A stretch of 49,401 nucleotides of DNA from Hydrogenophaga intermedia (GTDB lineage: Bacteria; Pseudomonadota; Gammaproteobacteria; Burkholderiales; Burkholderiaceae_C), in the NCBI RefSeq assembly GCF_000723405.1, contig NZ_CCAE010000035.1, forward strand, positions 1 through 49,401, written 5' to 3'. The notes beneath the pieces are model-generated. The model saw only the letters and a program-made list of their open reading frames with translations, did no database searches and was not told the origin of the DNA. A program made the position numbers and the translations under genes. Positions 34,195 to 42,592 of this stretch are shown piece by piece; the first letter of the stretch is position 1, and each line of letters opens with the position of its first letter.

Positions 34195-34860
34195 ATGCGA
34201 CTCCTGCTCGCCGAAGACGACACCATGCTGGGCCAGGGCCTTGAAAAAGGGCTGGGCATGGCGGGTTTCACCGTGGACTGGGTGCGTGACGGCGCCACCG
34301 CGCAAACCGCCCTGCAGGCCGGCGGGCACGAGGTGCTGCTTCTCGACATCGGCCTGCCGCGCCAGGACGGTCTGCAGCTGCTGCGCTGGATGCGCGAACA
34401 GTCCCTGGACACCCCCGTACTGGTGGTGTCGGCGCGCGACGCGGTGAGCGAGCGCATTGCTGGCCTGAACCTGGGCGCCGACGACTACCTCACCAAACCC
34501 TTCGACCTGGACGAGTTGATCGCGCGCGTGCATGCGCTGGCGCGGCGTCGGCATGGCCGCCCGCAGCCGGAGATGCGCCTGGGCCCGCTGGTGCTGAGCC
34601 CGCAGCGGCGCGAGGTGACGCTGGGCGAGCAGCGCGTGCCGCTGTCGCCGCGCGAGTTCGACCTGCTGGCCGCGCTGATGGAGCGCCCGGGGCAGGTGCT
34701 CTCGCGCGAACAACTCGAGCAGCGCCTGTACGCCTGGCAGAACGAGGTGCTCAGCAACGCCGTCGAGGTGCACCTGCATCACCTGCGCCGCAAGCTGGGC
34801 GCGGCCTGGATCCGCAACGTGCGCGGCGTGGGCTACAAGCTGGTCGAGCCGCCGCAATGA
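34195..34860 (+). CDS. OmpR/QseB-family response regulator
   Basis: A 221-residue regulator. The receiver domain (1-115) has the acid pocket Asp8/Asp9, phospho-acceptor Asp51 (LLLDIGLP) and Lys101 (DYLTKPFD). The C-terminal winged helix (about 125-218) has PLSPREFDLLAALMERPGQV and HLHHLRRKLG, typical of QseB/PmrA/TctD. It is followed by its kinase with a 4-base ATGA overlap. The target genes and stimulus are unknown. Confidence 0.95.
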   Translation: MRLLLAEDDTMLGQGLEKGLGMAGFTVDWVRDGATAQTALQAGGHEVLLLDIGLPRQDGLQLLRWMREQSLDTPVLVVSARDAVSERIAGLNLGADDYLTKPFDLDELIARVHALARRRHGRPQPEMRLGPLVLSPQRREVTLGEQRVPLSPREFDLLAALMERPGQVLSREQLEQRLYAWQNEVLSNAVEVHLHHLRRKLGAAWIRNVRGVGYKLVEPPQ

Positions 34861-36182
34861 AGTCGATCCGCCGGCGGTTGCTGCTGTGGCAGCTCGGGGC
34901 GTTGGTGATTGCCGCTGTGCTCGAGGGTGTCATCAGCTACCAGCTGGCCTGGGACGGCTTCAACCGCTCACGCGACAGCGTGCTGCAGTCGATCGCCTAT
35001 TCGGTGATCCGCCACGGCATGCGCCCCGCGCCAGATCACGCGAGCCCGCCCGATGGCCCGTCCAGCGACCTGGGGCACTTCACCACCCAGATCTGGACCG
35101 CCAGCGGGCAACTGGTCTACAGCTCGGTGTCGGGGGGCGGACCACCGCTGCAGCCCGCCGGCCTGAATGTGGCGGCCTGGAATGGCGAGGACTGGCGCAT
35201 CTACACCCTGGTCGACCGCGAGCAGATCGTTCAGGTGGCCGTGACCGCGGCCGACCGCATGGAGCGCTTCGGCGAGATCCTTCCCGGGCTGCTGGCGCCA
35301 CTGGGCGTTCTGGTGCTGGTGATCTGGCTGCTGATGCATGCGGCGGTGAAAAACGCACTGGCGCCCCTGAACGCCTGGGGCCGCGACCTGCGCCACCGCG
35401 AAGGCAAGGACCTGCACGCGGTGGGCACCGAGGCGCTGCCCGACGAATTGGTCCCATTGGGCGAGGCGCTCAACCAGTTGCTGGCGCGCGTGGACGCCCT
35501 GCTGGGCAGCCAGCGCACCCTGCTGGCCGAGGTGGCGCACGAACTCAACACACCCCTGGCGGCCGTGAAGCTGCAGGCCCAGATCGCGCGGCGCAGCGGC
35601 GACGCCACGCGCCAGTCTGCCCTCGACGAACTCGACCGCGGCATCGAGCGCGCCACGCACCTGGTGGCCCAATTGCTGCAGATGGCCCGGCTGGAGCCCG
35701 GCGTGCGCGAACGCCAGATGCTTCCCATTCGCCTGGACATGCTGGCGGCCGAGGTGGTGGCCGCCTTCTCGGTGCGCGCCGATGCGCACGGCATCGACCT
35801 GGGCCTGGCGCCCAGCGCGGCGGCCTGGGTGCCGGGCGATGAGGAAGACCTGCGCGTGCTGCTGAACAACCTGGTGGACAACGCCCTGCGCCATGTGCCC
35901 ACGGGCGGTCGGGTGGACGTGCAGGTGACGGCCGAGGGCGGGCGGGTCCGGCTCGCCGTGAGCGACACCGGTCCGGGCATCCCCGAAGCCGACCGCCAGC
36001 GGGTCTTGCAGCGCTTCGTGCGCCTCGCCCCGTCCCAGGGCGAAGGCAAAGGCAGCGGCCTGGGGCTGTCCATCGTCGCCCGGGTGGTGGCGCAGCACGG
36101 CGGAACGCTCGCGCTCAGCGAATGCGAGGGCGGCGGGCTCAGCGTGCGGATCGATCTGCCAGTCGTGGCCGCATCGCGCTAA
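34857..36182 (+). CDS. QseC-like sensor histidine kinase
   Basis: A 441-residue kinase. It has a first membrane helix (LLLWQLGALVIAAVLEGVIS), a short periplasmic sensor domain (about 30-145), a second helix (LLAPLGVLVLVIWLLM), a HAMP-like linker, HisKA with His228 (EVAHELNTPLAAV) and HATPase_c (LLNNLVDNALRH, SDTGPGIPEADR, GSGLGLSIV). The H-box reads HELNTPL where HELRTPL is usual. It phosphorylates the regulator encoded just upstream. The sensor domain resembles the two-component sensor kinase N-terminal domain of QseC/TctE; ligand unknown. Confidence 0.94.
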   Translation: MKSIRRRLLLWQLGALVIAAVLEGVISYQLAWDGFNRSRDSVLQSIAYSVIRHGMRPAPDHASPPDGPSSDLGHFTTQIWTASGQLVYSSVSGGGPPLQPAGLNVAAWNGEDWRIYTLVDREQIVQVAVTAADRMERFGEILPGLLAPLGVLVLVIWLLMHAAVKNALAPLNAWGRDLRHREGKDLHAVGTEALPDELVPLGEALNQLLARVDALLGSQRTLLAEVAHELNTPLAAVKLQAQIARRSGDATRQSALDELDRGIERATHLVAQLLQMARLEPGVRERQMLPIRLDMLAAEVVAAFSVRADAHGIDLGLAPSAAAWVPGDEEDLRVLLNNLVDNALRHVPTGGRVDVQVTAEGGRVRLAVSDTGPGIPEADRQRVLQRFVRLAPSQGEGKGSGLGLSIVARVVAQHGGTLALSECEGGGLSVRIDLPVVAASR

Positions 36183-36187
36183 ACTGT

Positions 36188-36209
36188 TTCAATTTTCGCA
36201 ACAATTGAA
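36188..36209. promoter_or_regulatory. LysR-type operator candidate upstream of LysR gene
   Basis: TTCAATT-N8-AATTGAA has perfect 7-bp arms and AT-rich content in a GC-rich context, 25 bases before the LysR ATG at 36235. Such a dyad is typical of LysR autoregulatory sites. Confidence 0.5.
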
Positions 36210-36234
36210 GGCCGCCAGGCCACACTGCAATCCC

Positions 36235-37170
36235 ATGGACCGACTGCATTCCATGCGCGCCTTCCAGAAGGTGGTGGACGAAGGCGGCTTCGCGGCCGCG
36301 GCGCGCTCGCTCGATCTCTCCCCTGCCGTGGTCACGCGTCTGGTGGCCGACCTGGAAGAGCACCTGGGCACGCGCCTGCTGCACCGGACCACGCGCCGGG
36401 TCTCGCTCACCGACGCGGGTGAGGTCTACCTGGACCGCGTGCGCCAGATCCTGCTCGACCTGGAAGAAGCCAGCGCGCTGGTGAGTTCGCAGACGCAGGA
36501 GCTCGCGGGCGTGCTGCGCCTGCTGGCGCCGCCGGTGCTGGCCACGCACGTGCTGGCGCCGCTGGTGGCGGACTTCCGCAAGGCCTACCCCAAGATCCGG
36601 CTCGACATCGACGTCGAGTCCCACCGCGAGCCTCCGGTGGAGGACTACGACATCACCCTCATCGGCGCCGACGCGACCTTCGACTCCAACGTCATCGCCC
36701 GCAAGGTCATCAGCACCGAAGGCATCCTGCTGGCTTCGCCGGACTACATCGCCCGCCGGGGTCAGCCGGCCCGCCCGGAAGACCTTTCGCAGCACGACGT
36801 GCTGCGCCTCAAGCCGAGCACCGGGCGCACCAGCAAGTGGCGCCTGCTCAACGCCAACGAGAACGACCGCGCGGTGGAAGTGGAGGTGCAGCCGGTGGTC
36901 TGGGCCAACCACAACGACACCCTGATGCACGCCGCACTCGACGGTGCGGGGATCACCGCCACCTCGGTGGAGCTGGCCGCGCCGCTGCTGGCCGACGGCG
37001 ACCTGGTGCGCGTGCTCAGCCCCTGGATCACGAACCGCCTGACCATGTACGCCGCTCTGCCCAGCCGCAAGTTCATGCCGCGGCGCACGCAGGTCTTCCT
37101 CGACCACCTCAGCGAGCAGACGCGCGCGCGCGTCGACCAGGCCCTGGCCACCTGCATGGCCTGCGGCTAG
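36235..37170 (+). CDS. LysR-family transcriptional regulator (orphan)
   Basis: A 311-residue LysR protein of the AaeR/PtrR-like type. The HTH is FAAAARSLDLSPAVVTRLVA, followed by LGTRLLHRTTRRVSLTDAGE. The effector domain spans about 90-295. The ATG at 36235 gives MDRLHSMRAFQKVVDEGGF. A dyad at 36188-36209 suggests autoregulation. It has no divergent target gene; the kinase ends 52 bases upstream and the next gene is convergent, sharing the CTAG stop. Regulated genes are unknown. Confidence 0.92.
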   Translation: MDRLHSMRAFQKVVDEGGFAAAARSLDLSPAVVTRLVADLEEHLGTRLLHRTTRRVSLTDAGEVYLDRVRQILLDLEEASALVSSQTQELAGVLRLLAPPVLATHVLAPLVADFRKAYPKIRLDIDVESHREPPVEDYDITLIGADATFDSNVIARKVISTEGILLASPDYIARRGQPARPEDLSQHDVLRLKPSTGRTSKWRLLNANENDRAVEVEVQPVVWANHNDTLMHAALDGAGITATSVELAAPLLADGDLVRVLSPWITNRLTMYAALPSRKFMPRRTQVFLDHLSEQTRARVDQALATCMACG

Positions 37171-37874
37171 ACGCTGTCGCCTACCCAATCGTCCGCCATG
37201 CGGGCTACCTCGAGCAGGATCACGTCACGCTGCGACGAGGGCGCGTCGATCTCTCGCTGAAGCAGTTCGGCACAGCGGTGCTGCCCCAGCAGCACGCTGG
37301 CACTGTGCAGGCGGCGCAATGCCGATTCAAGCCCCGCTTCCTCTGGCGACGGGCTTTGCCCTGCGCCATCGGCCCGATGGGCGCGGCGCTCGACCAGATC
37401 ACGCGCCTCGCCGCGCCAGCGGCGCGCCATCTGCTGAAGTTGCTCCCCGGTCACACCCAGGCGGCGCCGCGTCTCGGCCGAAGACTCGGCCTGCCGCGTA
37501 CGCGCCTCGCGCAGGATCTTTTCGATGGTCTGGCTGACCGCCGCCACGGCAAATGGCTTGACGATGAAGCCCGCCGCGCCGGCCAGCGCCGCACGCTTCA
37601 CCGATTCGCGATCGGCGGCGGAAGAGATCATCACGAAGGGCAAGCCCGCCAACAGGCTGTGCGCGCGGGCTCGCTCCAGCAGCCCCACGCCGTCGAGATT
37701 CGGCATCACGAGGTCGCAGCAGCACAGCGCCGGTCTAAGGCCCGATTCCAGCAACTGCCAGGCCGCCTCGCCGTCCTCGGCTTCCACCACACCGCTCACC
37801 CCGGACACGCGCGACAGCGATGCGACCAGCACTTGCCGCGAAATCTCATCATCGTCAACGAGCAATACCTTCAT
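37167..37874 (-). CDS. Orphan CheY-like response regulator with unknown C-terminal domain
   Basis: A 235-residue protein. The receiver domain (1-120) has Asp7-9, phospho-acceptor Asp54 (CCCDLVMPNLDG) and Lys106. The unusual triple Cys (51-53) lies right before the acceptor Asp. The C-terminal 110 residues are helical and Arg/Glu-rich, with no DNA-binding or enzymatic motif I recognise; a histidine-phosphotransfer-like or dimerisation role is possible. No kinase is adjacent. The start MKVLLVDDDEISR is the canonical one. It shares CTAG with the LysR stop. Confidence 0.82.
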   Translation of the reverse strand: MKVLLVDDDEISRQVLVASLSRVSGVSGVVEAEDGEAAWQLLESGLRPALCCCDLVMPNLDGVGLLERARAHSLLAGLPFVMISSAADRESVKRAALAGAAGFIVKPFAVAAVSQTIEKILREARTRQAESSAETRRRLGVTGEQLQQMARRWRGEARDLVERRAHRADGAGQSPSPEEAGLESALRRLHSASVLLGQHRCAELLQREIDAPSSQRDVILLEVARMADDWVGDSV

Positions 37875-37963
37875 GGATCACTTTCATCGGGTCATCGGTC
37901 TGTCGGTCCATCGGGCACACCTGCCCCAGGTTCGCAGAATGGCGCACATCAGCCGTGATCACG

Positions 37964-37977
37964 TTGACCAGGATCAA
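37964..37977. promoter_or_regulatory. FNR-like box upstream of SDR gene
   Basis: TTGAC-CAGG-ATCAA matches the FNR/ANR consensus TTGAT-N4-ATCAA at 9 of 10 arm positions. Its centre (37970.5) lies about 54 bases before the ATG at 38025. A CAATAG hexamer (37998-38003) would fit a -10 with the site near -41. A GTGATCAC palindrome (37955-37962) is adjacent. Confidence 0.45.
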
Positions 37978-38024
37978 CGAACTTCAAAACGCGCAACAAT
38001 AGTCGTTCAACCCTTGCCATCCCC

Positions 38025-38807
38025 ATGACCGATCCCAACGCCATCCATTTCGGCCACCACGACCGCGTCGTCATCGTCACCGGCGGCGCTCAGGGCATCG
38101 GCGCGGCCTGCGCGCGCCGCTTCGCGCGCGAAGGGGCGCGCGTGGTCATCGCCGATGTGGCGCGCGAGGCCGGCGAGGCCCTGGCACGCGAACTCGGCGG
38201 CCAATTCATCGCCTGCGACGTGGGTGACAAGGCCCAGGTGGACGCGCTGGTGGCCGCGGCGCTCGAGGAAGCCGGCCGCATCGACGTGCTGGTGAACAAC
38301 GCGGGCATCTTCAAGGCCGCCGATTTCCTGGAGATCAGCGAGGCCGATTTCGACGCCGTGCTGCGCGTCAACCTCAAAGGCGCCTTCCTGATGGCGCAGG
38401 CCGTGGCGCGCGCCATGGTCCAGGGCGGCGTGCGCGGCGCCATCGTCCACATGAGCTCGGTCAACGGCGTCATGGCCATCCCCAGCATCGCCAGCTACAA
38501 CGTCAGCAAGGGCGGCATCAACCAGCTCACGCGCGTGATGGCGCTGGCCCTGGCCGACCACGGCATCCGCGTGAACGCGGTGGCGCCGGGCACCATCGCC
38601 ACCGAACTCGCGGCGCAGGCGGTGCTCACCAGTGAAGACGCGCGCCGCAAGATCCTCAGCCGCACGCCCCTGAAGCGCCTGGGCCAACCCGAGGAAGTGG
38701 CCGACGTGGTGGCCTGGCTGGCCAGCGACGCCGCCAGCTACGTCACGGGCGAGATCGTCACCGTGGACGGCGGGCGCATGGCGCTGAACTACACGGTGCC
38801 GGTGTAG
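38025..38807 (+). CDS. Short-chain dehydrogenase/reductase (SDR)
   Basis: A 260-residue classical SDR. It has the cofactor motif TGGAQGIG (19-26), an acidic residue at Asp44 (VVIADVA) favouring NAD, NNAG (91-94), and the catalytic Ser145, Tyr158 and Lys162 (SYNVSKGG). The C-terminal YVTGEIVTVDGG is standard. It oxidises or reduces an alcohol or ketone in the cytoplasm; the substrate is unknown. It stands alone, downstream of an FNR-like box and divergent from the receiver protein, so oxygen-linked control is possible. Confidence 0.93.
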   Translation: MTDPNAIHFGHHDRVVIVTGGAQGIGAACARRFAREGARVVIADVAREAGEALARELGGQFIACDVGDKAQVDALVAAALEEAGRIDVLVNNAGIFKAADFLEISEADFDAVLRVNLKGAFLMAQAVARAMVQGGVRGAIVHMSSVNGVMAIPSIASYNVSKGGINQLTRVMALALADHGIRVNAVAPGTIATELAAQAVLTSEDARRKILSRTPLKRLGQPEEVADVVAWLASDAASYVTGEIVTVDGGRMALNYTVPV

Positions 38808-38910
38808 GGCGTTTACACCTCCTGACAAACACGGCGTGCGCGCAGTGGCGAGGCGGGGCAGGATGCGGCCTTCTTCCATCGACACGCCCGTCCCTTGCGG
38901 GATCCTCACG

Positions 38911-39240
38911 ATGAAACACCTGCTGTCCCTGATCGCCCTGAGCAGCGCCGGGCTGCTGCTGACCACGGCCTCTGCGCAGGCCCAGAGCAAGACCACGGCC
39001 CATCCACGAAGCGCCCCAGCGGCCAGCAGCCAGGCCACGGTGCCGAACGCAGCCCCGGCGCCGGCCACGCCGGGCGACACGCACGTTCACCGTCTGTTCC
39101 AGGCCTGGGGCCGTGGCATGGACCGGGCGGGCAACGCCCTGGAGAAGGTGCCCAAGCCCGATCAGCGCTGGCCGGGCAACGCCAAGACCCAGCGCCCGCC
39201 GGACACCTCCCCGACGGGCAATCCGTACAGCAGTCCTTGA
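38911..39240 (+). CDS. Small exported hypothetical protein
   Basis: A 109-residue protein with a clear Sec signal peptide (MKHLLSLIALSSAGLLLTTA, cleavage after SAQA near residue 24). The mature part is Pro/Ala/Ser-rich and low complexity, then LFQAWGRGMDRAGNALEKVP, and ends with a polar NPYSSP tail. It is probably periplasmic and largely disordered. I do not recognise the family. Only 9 bases separate its stop from the convergent MFS gene. Confidence 0.7.
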   Translation: MKHLLSLIALSSAGLLLTTASAQAQSKTTAHPRSAPAASSQATVPNAAPAPATPGDTHVHRLFQAWGRGMDRAGNALEKVPKPDQRWPGNAKTQRPPDTSPTGNPYSSP

Positions 39241-39249
39241 GGCCTGCCC

Positions 39250-40470
39250 TCAGGCCGCCTGCACGCGCGGTATCGGCCGCGCCTCGCGGATCGGCAGGTG
39301 GATGAGCGCGGCGCCGATGGCCAGCACGATGTCGACGTACCAGACCCAGTCGTAGCTGCCCGTGGCGTCGAACACGCGCCCGCCCAGCCAGGCGCCCAGG
39401 AAGCCGCCGATCTGATGCGCGAACATCACCGCGCCGAAGAGCATGGCCATGTTGCCCATGCCGAAGAACTTGGCCACCAGCCCGACCGTGGGCGGCACGG
39501 TGGAGAGGAAGGTCAGGCCCATCACGGCGGCGAAGACCAGCAACACGGCCTCCGTTTTGGGCGCGAACAGGAACACCAGCACCGCCAGCGCGCGCGTGGC
39601 GTACACCAGCGCCAGCAGCGACTTCATGCGCCAGCGCCCCACCGCCCAGCCCATGGTCAGGCTGCCCACGATGTTGAACAGGCCGATGATGCCCAGCGCC
39701 CAGGCACCCACCGGCGCCGGCAGCCCGCAGGCGGCCACCACGCCCGGCAGGTGCGTGGCCAGGAAGGCCACGTGGAAGCCGCAAACGAAGAACCCCGCCG
39801 AGAGCATGAGGTAGTCGCGGTGCTGCAAGGCGCGCTTGAGCGCCTCGCGCGCCGGCAGCGCCACGGGCGCCGCCGCCTTGGCAGCGCCACTGGGCCCGCC
39901 GCGCAGCACCCACGCCGCCGGCAGCGCCAGCAGCGTGATGAAGGCCAGCGCCTGCAGCGCGCCCACCCAGCCCAGGCTGGCCGTGAGGCCGGCCGCGATC
40001 GGCGCCATCACGAACTGGCCGAAGGAGCCGCCCGCATTGACGATGCCCGTGGCCATGCCGCGCCGCTCGGGCGCGATGTGCCGGCTGGCTGCGGCCATCA
40101 GCACCGACGGCCCCGCCATGCCCGCCCCGCCCGCGGCCAGGATGCCCAGCGCGAAGATCAGGCCGAGCGTGGTCGTCATGTACGGCGTGAGGAAGGTGCC
40201 CGCCGCCACCAGCAGCACACCGATCACCAGCACGCGGCCCGCGCCCACGCGGTCGGCGAAGGCGCCCGCAAACGGCTGAGTGAGGCCCCACCAGAGTTGC
40301 CCGAAGGCAAAGGCCAGGCTGATGCTGCCCACGCCCAGGCCGGTGGCGGTGTTCAGGGGCGACAGGAAGAAGCCCATGGTCTGGCGCGTGCCCATGGTGA
40401 GCGCGAAGGCACCGGCCGCGGCCAGCAGCACCAGCCACCACAGGCGAGCGCGGGGTTCAAGGTTCGTCAT
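39250..40470 (-). CDS. MFS transporter
   Basis: A 406-residue major facilitator with about 12 helices. The N-terminal half has TMGTRQTMGFFLSPL and the A-motif-like GAFADRVGAGRVL; the second half begins after a cytoplasmic loop near ALKRALQHRDY. The closest look is to oxalate/formate antiporter-like or monocarboxylate MFS members, but the substrate is unclear. The MarR gene just upstream overlaps it by 14 bases, so the pair forms an operon and the regulator probably controls export or uptake by this protein. Confidence 0.9.
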   Translation of the reverse strand: MTNLEPRARLWWLVLLAAAGAFALTMGTRQTMGFFLSPLNTATGLGVGSISLAFAFGQLWWGLTQPFAGAFADRVGAGRVLVIGVLLVAAGTFLTPYMTTTLGLIFALGILAAGGAGMAGPSVLMAAASRHIAPERRGMATGIVNAGGSFGQFVMAPIAAGLTASLGWVGALQALAFITLLALPAAWVLRGGPSGAAKAAAPVALPAREALKRALQHRDYLMLSAGFFVCGFHVAFLATHLPGVVAACGLPAPVGAWALGIIGLFNIVGSLTMGWAVGRWRMKSLLALVYATRALAVLVFLFAPKTEAVLLVFAAVMGLTFLSTVPPTVGLVAKFFGMGNMAMLFGAVMFAHQIGGFLGAWLGGRVFDATGSYDWVWYVDIVLAIGAALIHLPIREARPIPRVQAA

Positions 40471-40933
40471 GGGCTTCCTCCGCGCCGTCCAGCAGCGCCA
40501 GGGATTCGTCGATGAGCGCGTGCAGCGCGATCACGCGCTCCGCGCCCAGGCGTTGGTTCACCGCCTCCTGCGCGGCGCGCCAGCGGCGCTGCGCCTCGGC
40601 GCGCTTGGCCTGGCCGTCGGCCGTGGCCTGGATCAGCCAGCTGCGCGCGTCCGGCCCCGCGGCCTGCTCCACCCAGCCCGCGTCGATGAGCGGGCGCAGG
40701 TTGCGCGACAGCGTGGACGCGCTCATGTGCATCTGCTGCGCCAGTTCCACCGCGCGGATCGGCCCGAGCTTGGCGATGTACGACAGCAGCGAGTACTGGG
40801 TGATCTTCAGCCCGGCCTTGCCCACCTCGGCGTCGTAGAACGCGCCCACGGCGCGCACCAGTTGGCGCAGCTTGAGGTTGGTGCAGCCCTGCGGCTTGAG
40901 AGGCGCTGATGACGCGGTGGCGACAGTCGACAT
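40457..40933 (-). CDS. MarR-family transcriptional regulator
   Basis: A 158-residue MarR protein. The winged helix (about 35-105) contains ITQYSLLSYIAKLGPIRAVE, MSASTLSRNLRPLIDAGWVE and GPDARSWLIQATADG. It represses from palindromes in its own promoter; two are visible in the 52-base divergent region (40941-40954 and 40958-40967). It overlaps the MFS gene by 14 bases and faces a thioesterase gene, so it likely responds to an aromatic or lipophilic compound handled by both. Confidence 0.93.
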   Translation of the reverse strand: MSTVATASSAPLKPQGCTNLKLRQLVRAVGAFYDAEVGKAGLKITQYSLLSYIAKLGPIRAVELAQQMHMSASTLSRNLRPLIDAGWVEQAAGPDARSWLIQATADGQAKRAEAQRRWRAAQEAVNQRLGAERVIALHALIDESLALLDGAEEAHDEP

Positions 40934-40940
40934 GGCGATG

Positions 40941-40954
40941 ATTGTATCTACAAT
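40941..40954. promoter_or_regulatory. MarR operator candidate 1
   Basis: ATTGTA-TC-TACAAT is a perfect 6-bp dyad in the 52-base divergent region between the marR-like and thioesterase genes, starting 8 bases from the MarR start codon. AT-rich dyads of this type are typical MarR sites. Confidence 0.55.
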
Positions 40955-40957
40955 TCA

Positions 40958-40967
40958 TGCATATGCA
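40958..40967. promoter_or_regulatory. MarR operator candidate 2
   Basis: TGCATATGCA is a perfect 10-bp palindrome 3 bases after the first operator and 19 bases before the thioesterase ATG. It may be a second regulator site or part of one extended operator. Confidence 0.35.
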
Positions 40968-40985
40968 ACTTTCAAGGAACACACC

Positions 40986-41516
40986 ATGAGCGACACCCTG
41001 CAACGCTGGCTGGATGAGGAAAAGGCCGTGCTCGACGCCATGGCGAAGGGGCCGGGCGCGGGCGTGTCCACGCCGGATCAAATCGCCGGCAAGAGCGGCC
41101 TGGAACTGATGCAGGCCATGCTGCGCGGCGAACTGCCCTTCCCGCCCATCGCACCCACGCTGGACTTCACCTTGGTGGCGGTGGGCGACGGCACCGCCAC
41201 CTTCCAGGGCACGCCACTGACGCGCCACCTCAACCCGCTGGGCACAGTGCACGGCGGCTGGTTCGCCACCCTGCTCGACTCGGCCCTGGGCTGCGCCGTG
41301 CACACGAAGATGCCGCCCGGGCGCGCCTACACCACCGCCGAGCTGGGCGTGAACCTGGTCAAGGCCCTCACGCCCAAGGTGCAGCGCGTGCGTGCCATCG
41401 GGCAGGTGATTCACGCGGGCCGCCAGCTCGCCACCGCCGAGGCGCGTCTGGTGGGCCCGGACGGCACGCTGTACGCCCATGCCACAACGACGTGCCTGGT
41501 CTTCGAGGCGAGGTGA
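40986..41516 (+). CDS. PaaI-type hotdog thioesterase
   Basis: A 176-residue hotdog protein. The active-site region is [20 protein letters not shown], with HGG and the following Asp typical of PaaI thioesterases; [20 protein letters not shown] forms the hotdog core strand. It hydrolyses an acyl-CoA, often phenylacetyl- or hydroxyphenyl-type. The ATG at 40986 has AAGGA about 7 bases upstream. It is divergent from marR and followed after 11 bases by gloA. Confidence 0.9.
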   Translation: MSDTLQRWLDEEKAVLDAMAKGPGAGVSTPDQIAGKSGLELMQAMLRGELPFPPIAPTLDFTLVAVGDGTATFQGTPLTRHLNPLGTVHGGWFATLLDSALGCAVHTKMPPGRAYTTAELGVNLVKALTPKVQRVRAIGQVIHAGRQLATAEARLVGPDGTLYAHATTTCLVFEAR

Positions 41517-41527
41517 CAATCGCGCCC

Positions 41528-41941
41528 ATGCGACTCCTCCACACCATGCTGCGCGTGGGCAACCTCCAGCGCTCGATCGACTTCTACACGAACGTGCTCG
41601 GCATGAAGCTGCTGCGCACCTCCGAGAACCCCGAGTACAAGTACTCGCTCGCCTTCCTGGGCTTCGAGAGCAACCCGGCGCAGGCCGAGATCGAGCTCAC
41701 CTACAACTGGGGCGTGGAGCAGTACGAGATGGGCACGGCCTACGGCCACATCGCCCTGGGCGTGCCCGACGCCTACGCGGCCTGCGAGAAGATCAAGGCC
41801 GCTGGCGGCCAGGTGACGCGCGAGGCCGGCCCGGTCAAGGGCGGCACCACGGTGATCGCCTTCGTGACCGACCCGGACGGCTACAAGATCGAGTTGATCC
41901 AGCGCGCGGACGACCACGCGGCCGGACAGGGCCTGCGCTGA
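41528..41941 (+). CDS. gloA: Glyoxalase I (lactoylglutathione lyase)
   Basis: A 137-residue glyoxalase I. The metal ligands His5, Glu56, His74 and Glu122 fall at the same numbers as in E. coli GlxI, which implies a Ni-type enzyme. It converts the methylglyoxal-glutathione hemithioacetal to S-lactoylglutathione. The start [14 protein letters not shown] is standard. It follows the thioesterase by 11 bases and ends 17 bases before a strong bidirectional terminator. Confidence 0.96.
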   Translation: MRLLHTMLRVGNLQRSIDFYTNVLGMKLLRTSENPEYKYSLAFLGFESNPAQAEIELTYNWGVEQYEMGTAYGHIALGVPDAYAACEKIKAAGGQVTREAGPVKGGTTVIAFVTDPDGYKIELIQRADDHAAGQGLR

Positions 41942-41953
41942 ACCCCCACCAAG

Positions 41954-41982
41954 AAAAAGGCCCGGTTGAACCGGGCCTTCTG
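41954..41982. terminator. Bidirectional Rho-independent terminator
   Basis: GGCCCGGTT-G-AACCGGGCC (41959-41977) is a perfect 9-bp stem, flanked by AAAAA on the left and TTCTGT on the right. It ends gloA on the plus strand, and the better T-run on the minus strand ends the OmpA-like gene. Confidence 0.85.
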
Positions 41983-42004
41983 TCTGGCGAACGCGGTGCC
42001 GCGC

Positions 42005-42535
42005 TCAGCGAATGATCACCACCTCGACCCGGCGCGCCTCGGCGTCGGCGCCGCTGCCGGTGGTCACGGCGGGCTTGCTCAGTTCCAGGTTGCCTTCGGC
42101 CACGCCCGCACCCACCAGGGCGTCGCGCACGGCCAGGGCGCGCTGCTTGGCCAGTTCGGCGTTGAAGGCCGGGTCGCCGGTGGCGTCGTGAAAGCCCGAA
42201 ATCACCAGGCGCGAGCCGCCTTTGGCGGCTTCGATGGCCTCGGCCAGGGCCACCAGGGCGCCCGAGGCCAGATCGGCCTTGCCGGTGGCGAAGTAGAACT
42301 TCACCACGCCGTTGTCGACCACCACGCTGGCGTCGGTGGCAGAGATCGCCACGGCGCCCGGTGCCATGGCCGCCGCAGCGGCGGCGGGAGCCGCCGAGGA
42401 GGCGGGTGCGCCCGCCTTGTCGCCGCGCGCCTTGAACACGCCCAGGCCCAGCACGCCCGCAATGATCAGCGCGATGAGGGAAATCAGGACGACCGCGACG
42501 ACGCGCTGTTCGGGTTCGTTATCCTGTGTGGCCAT
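42005..42535 (-). CDS. OmpA-domain protein with N-terminal membrane anchor
   Basis: A 176-residue protein. One membrane helix (VVAVVLISLIALIIAGVLGL, near 12-31) is followed by an Ala/Pro-rich linker (to about 62) and an OmpA_C-like peptidoglycan-binding domain (VVKFYFATGKADLASGALVA, LAKQRALAVRDALV and RRVEVVI). It is anchored in the inner membrane rather than the outer one. The ATG at 42533-42535 has AGGAG about 9 bases upstream. It may link the inner membrane to the cell wall; the partner is unknown. It is divergent from the ChaC-like gene. Confidence 0.88.
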   Translation of the reverse strand: MATQDNEPEQRVVAVVLISLIALIIAGVLGLGVFKARGDKAGAPASSAAPAAAAAAMAPGAVAISATDASVVVDNGVVKFYFATGKADLASGALVALAEAIEAAKGGSRLVISGFHDATGDPAFNAELAKQRALAVRDALVGAGVAEGNLELSKPAVTTGSGADAEARRVEVVIIR

Positions 42536-42592
42536 GCGAGAAGCTCCTGTGGTGTGCGTGAATCGGCGAATCCGGCATTGTAGGCAGGGCGG

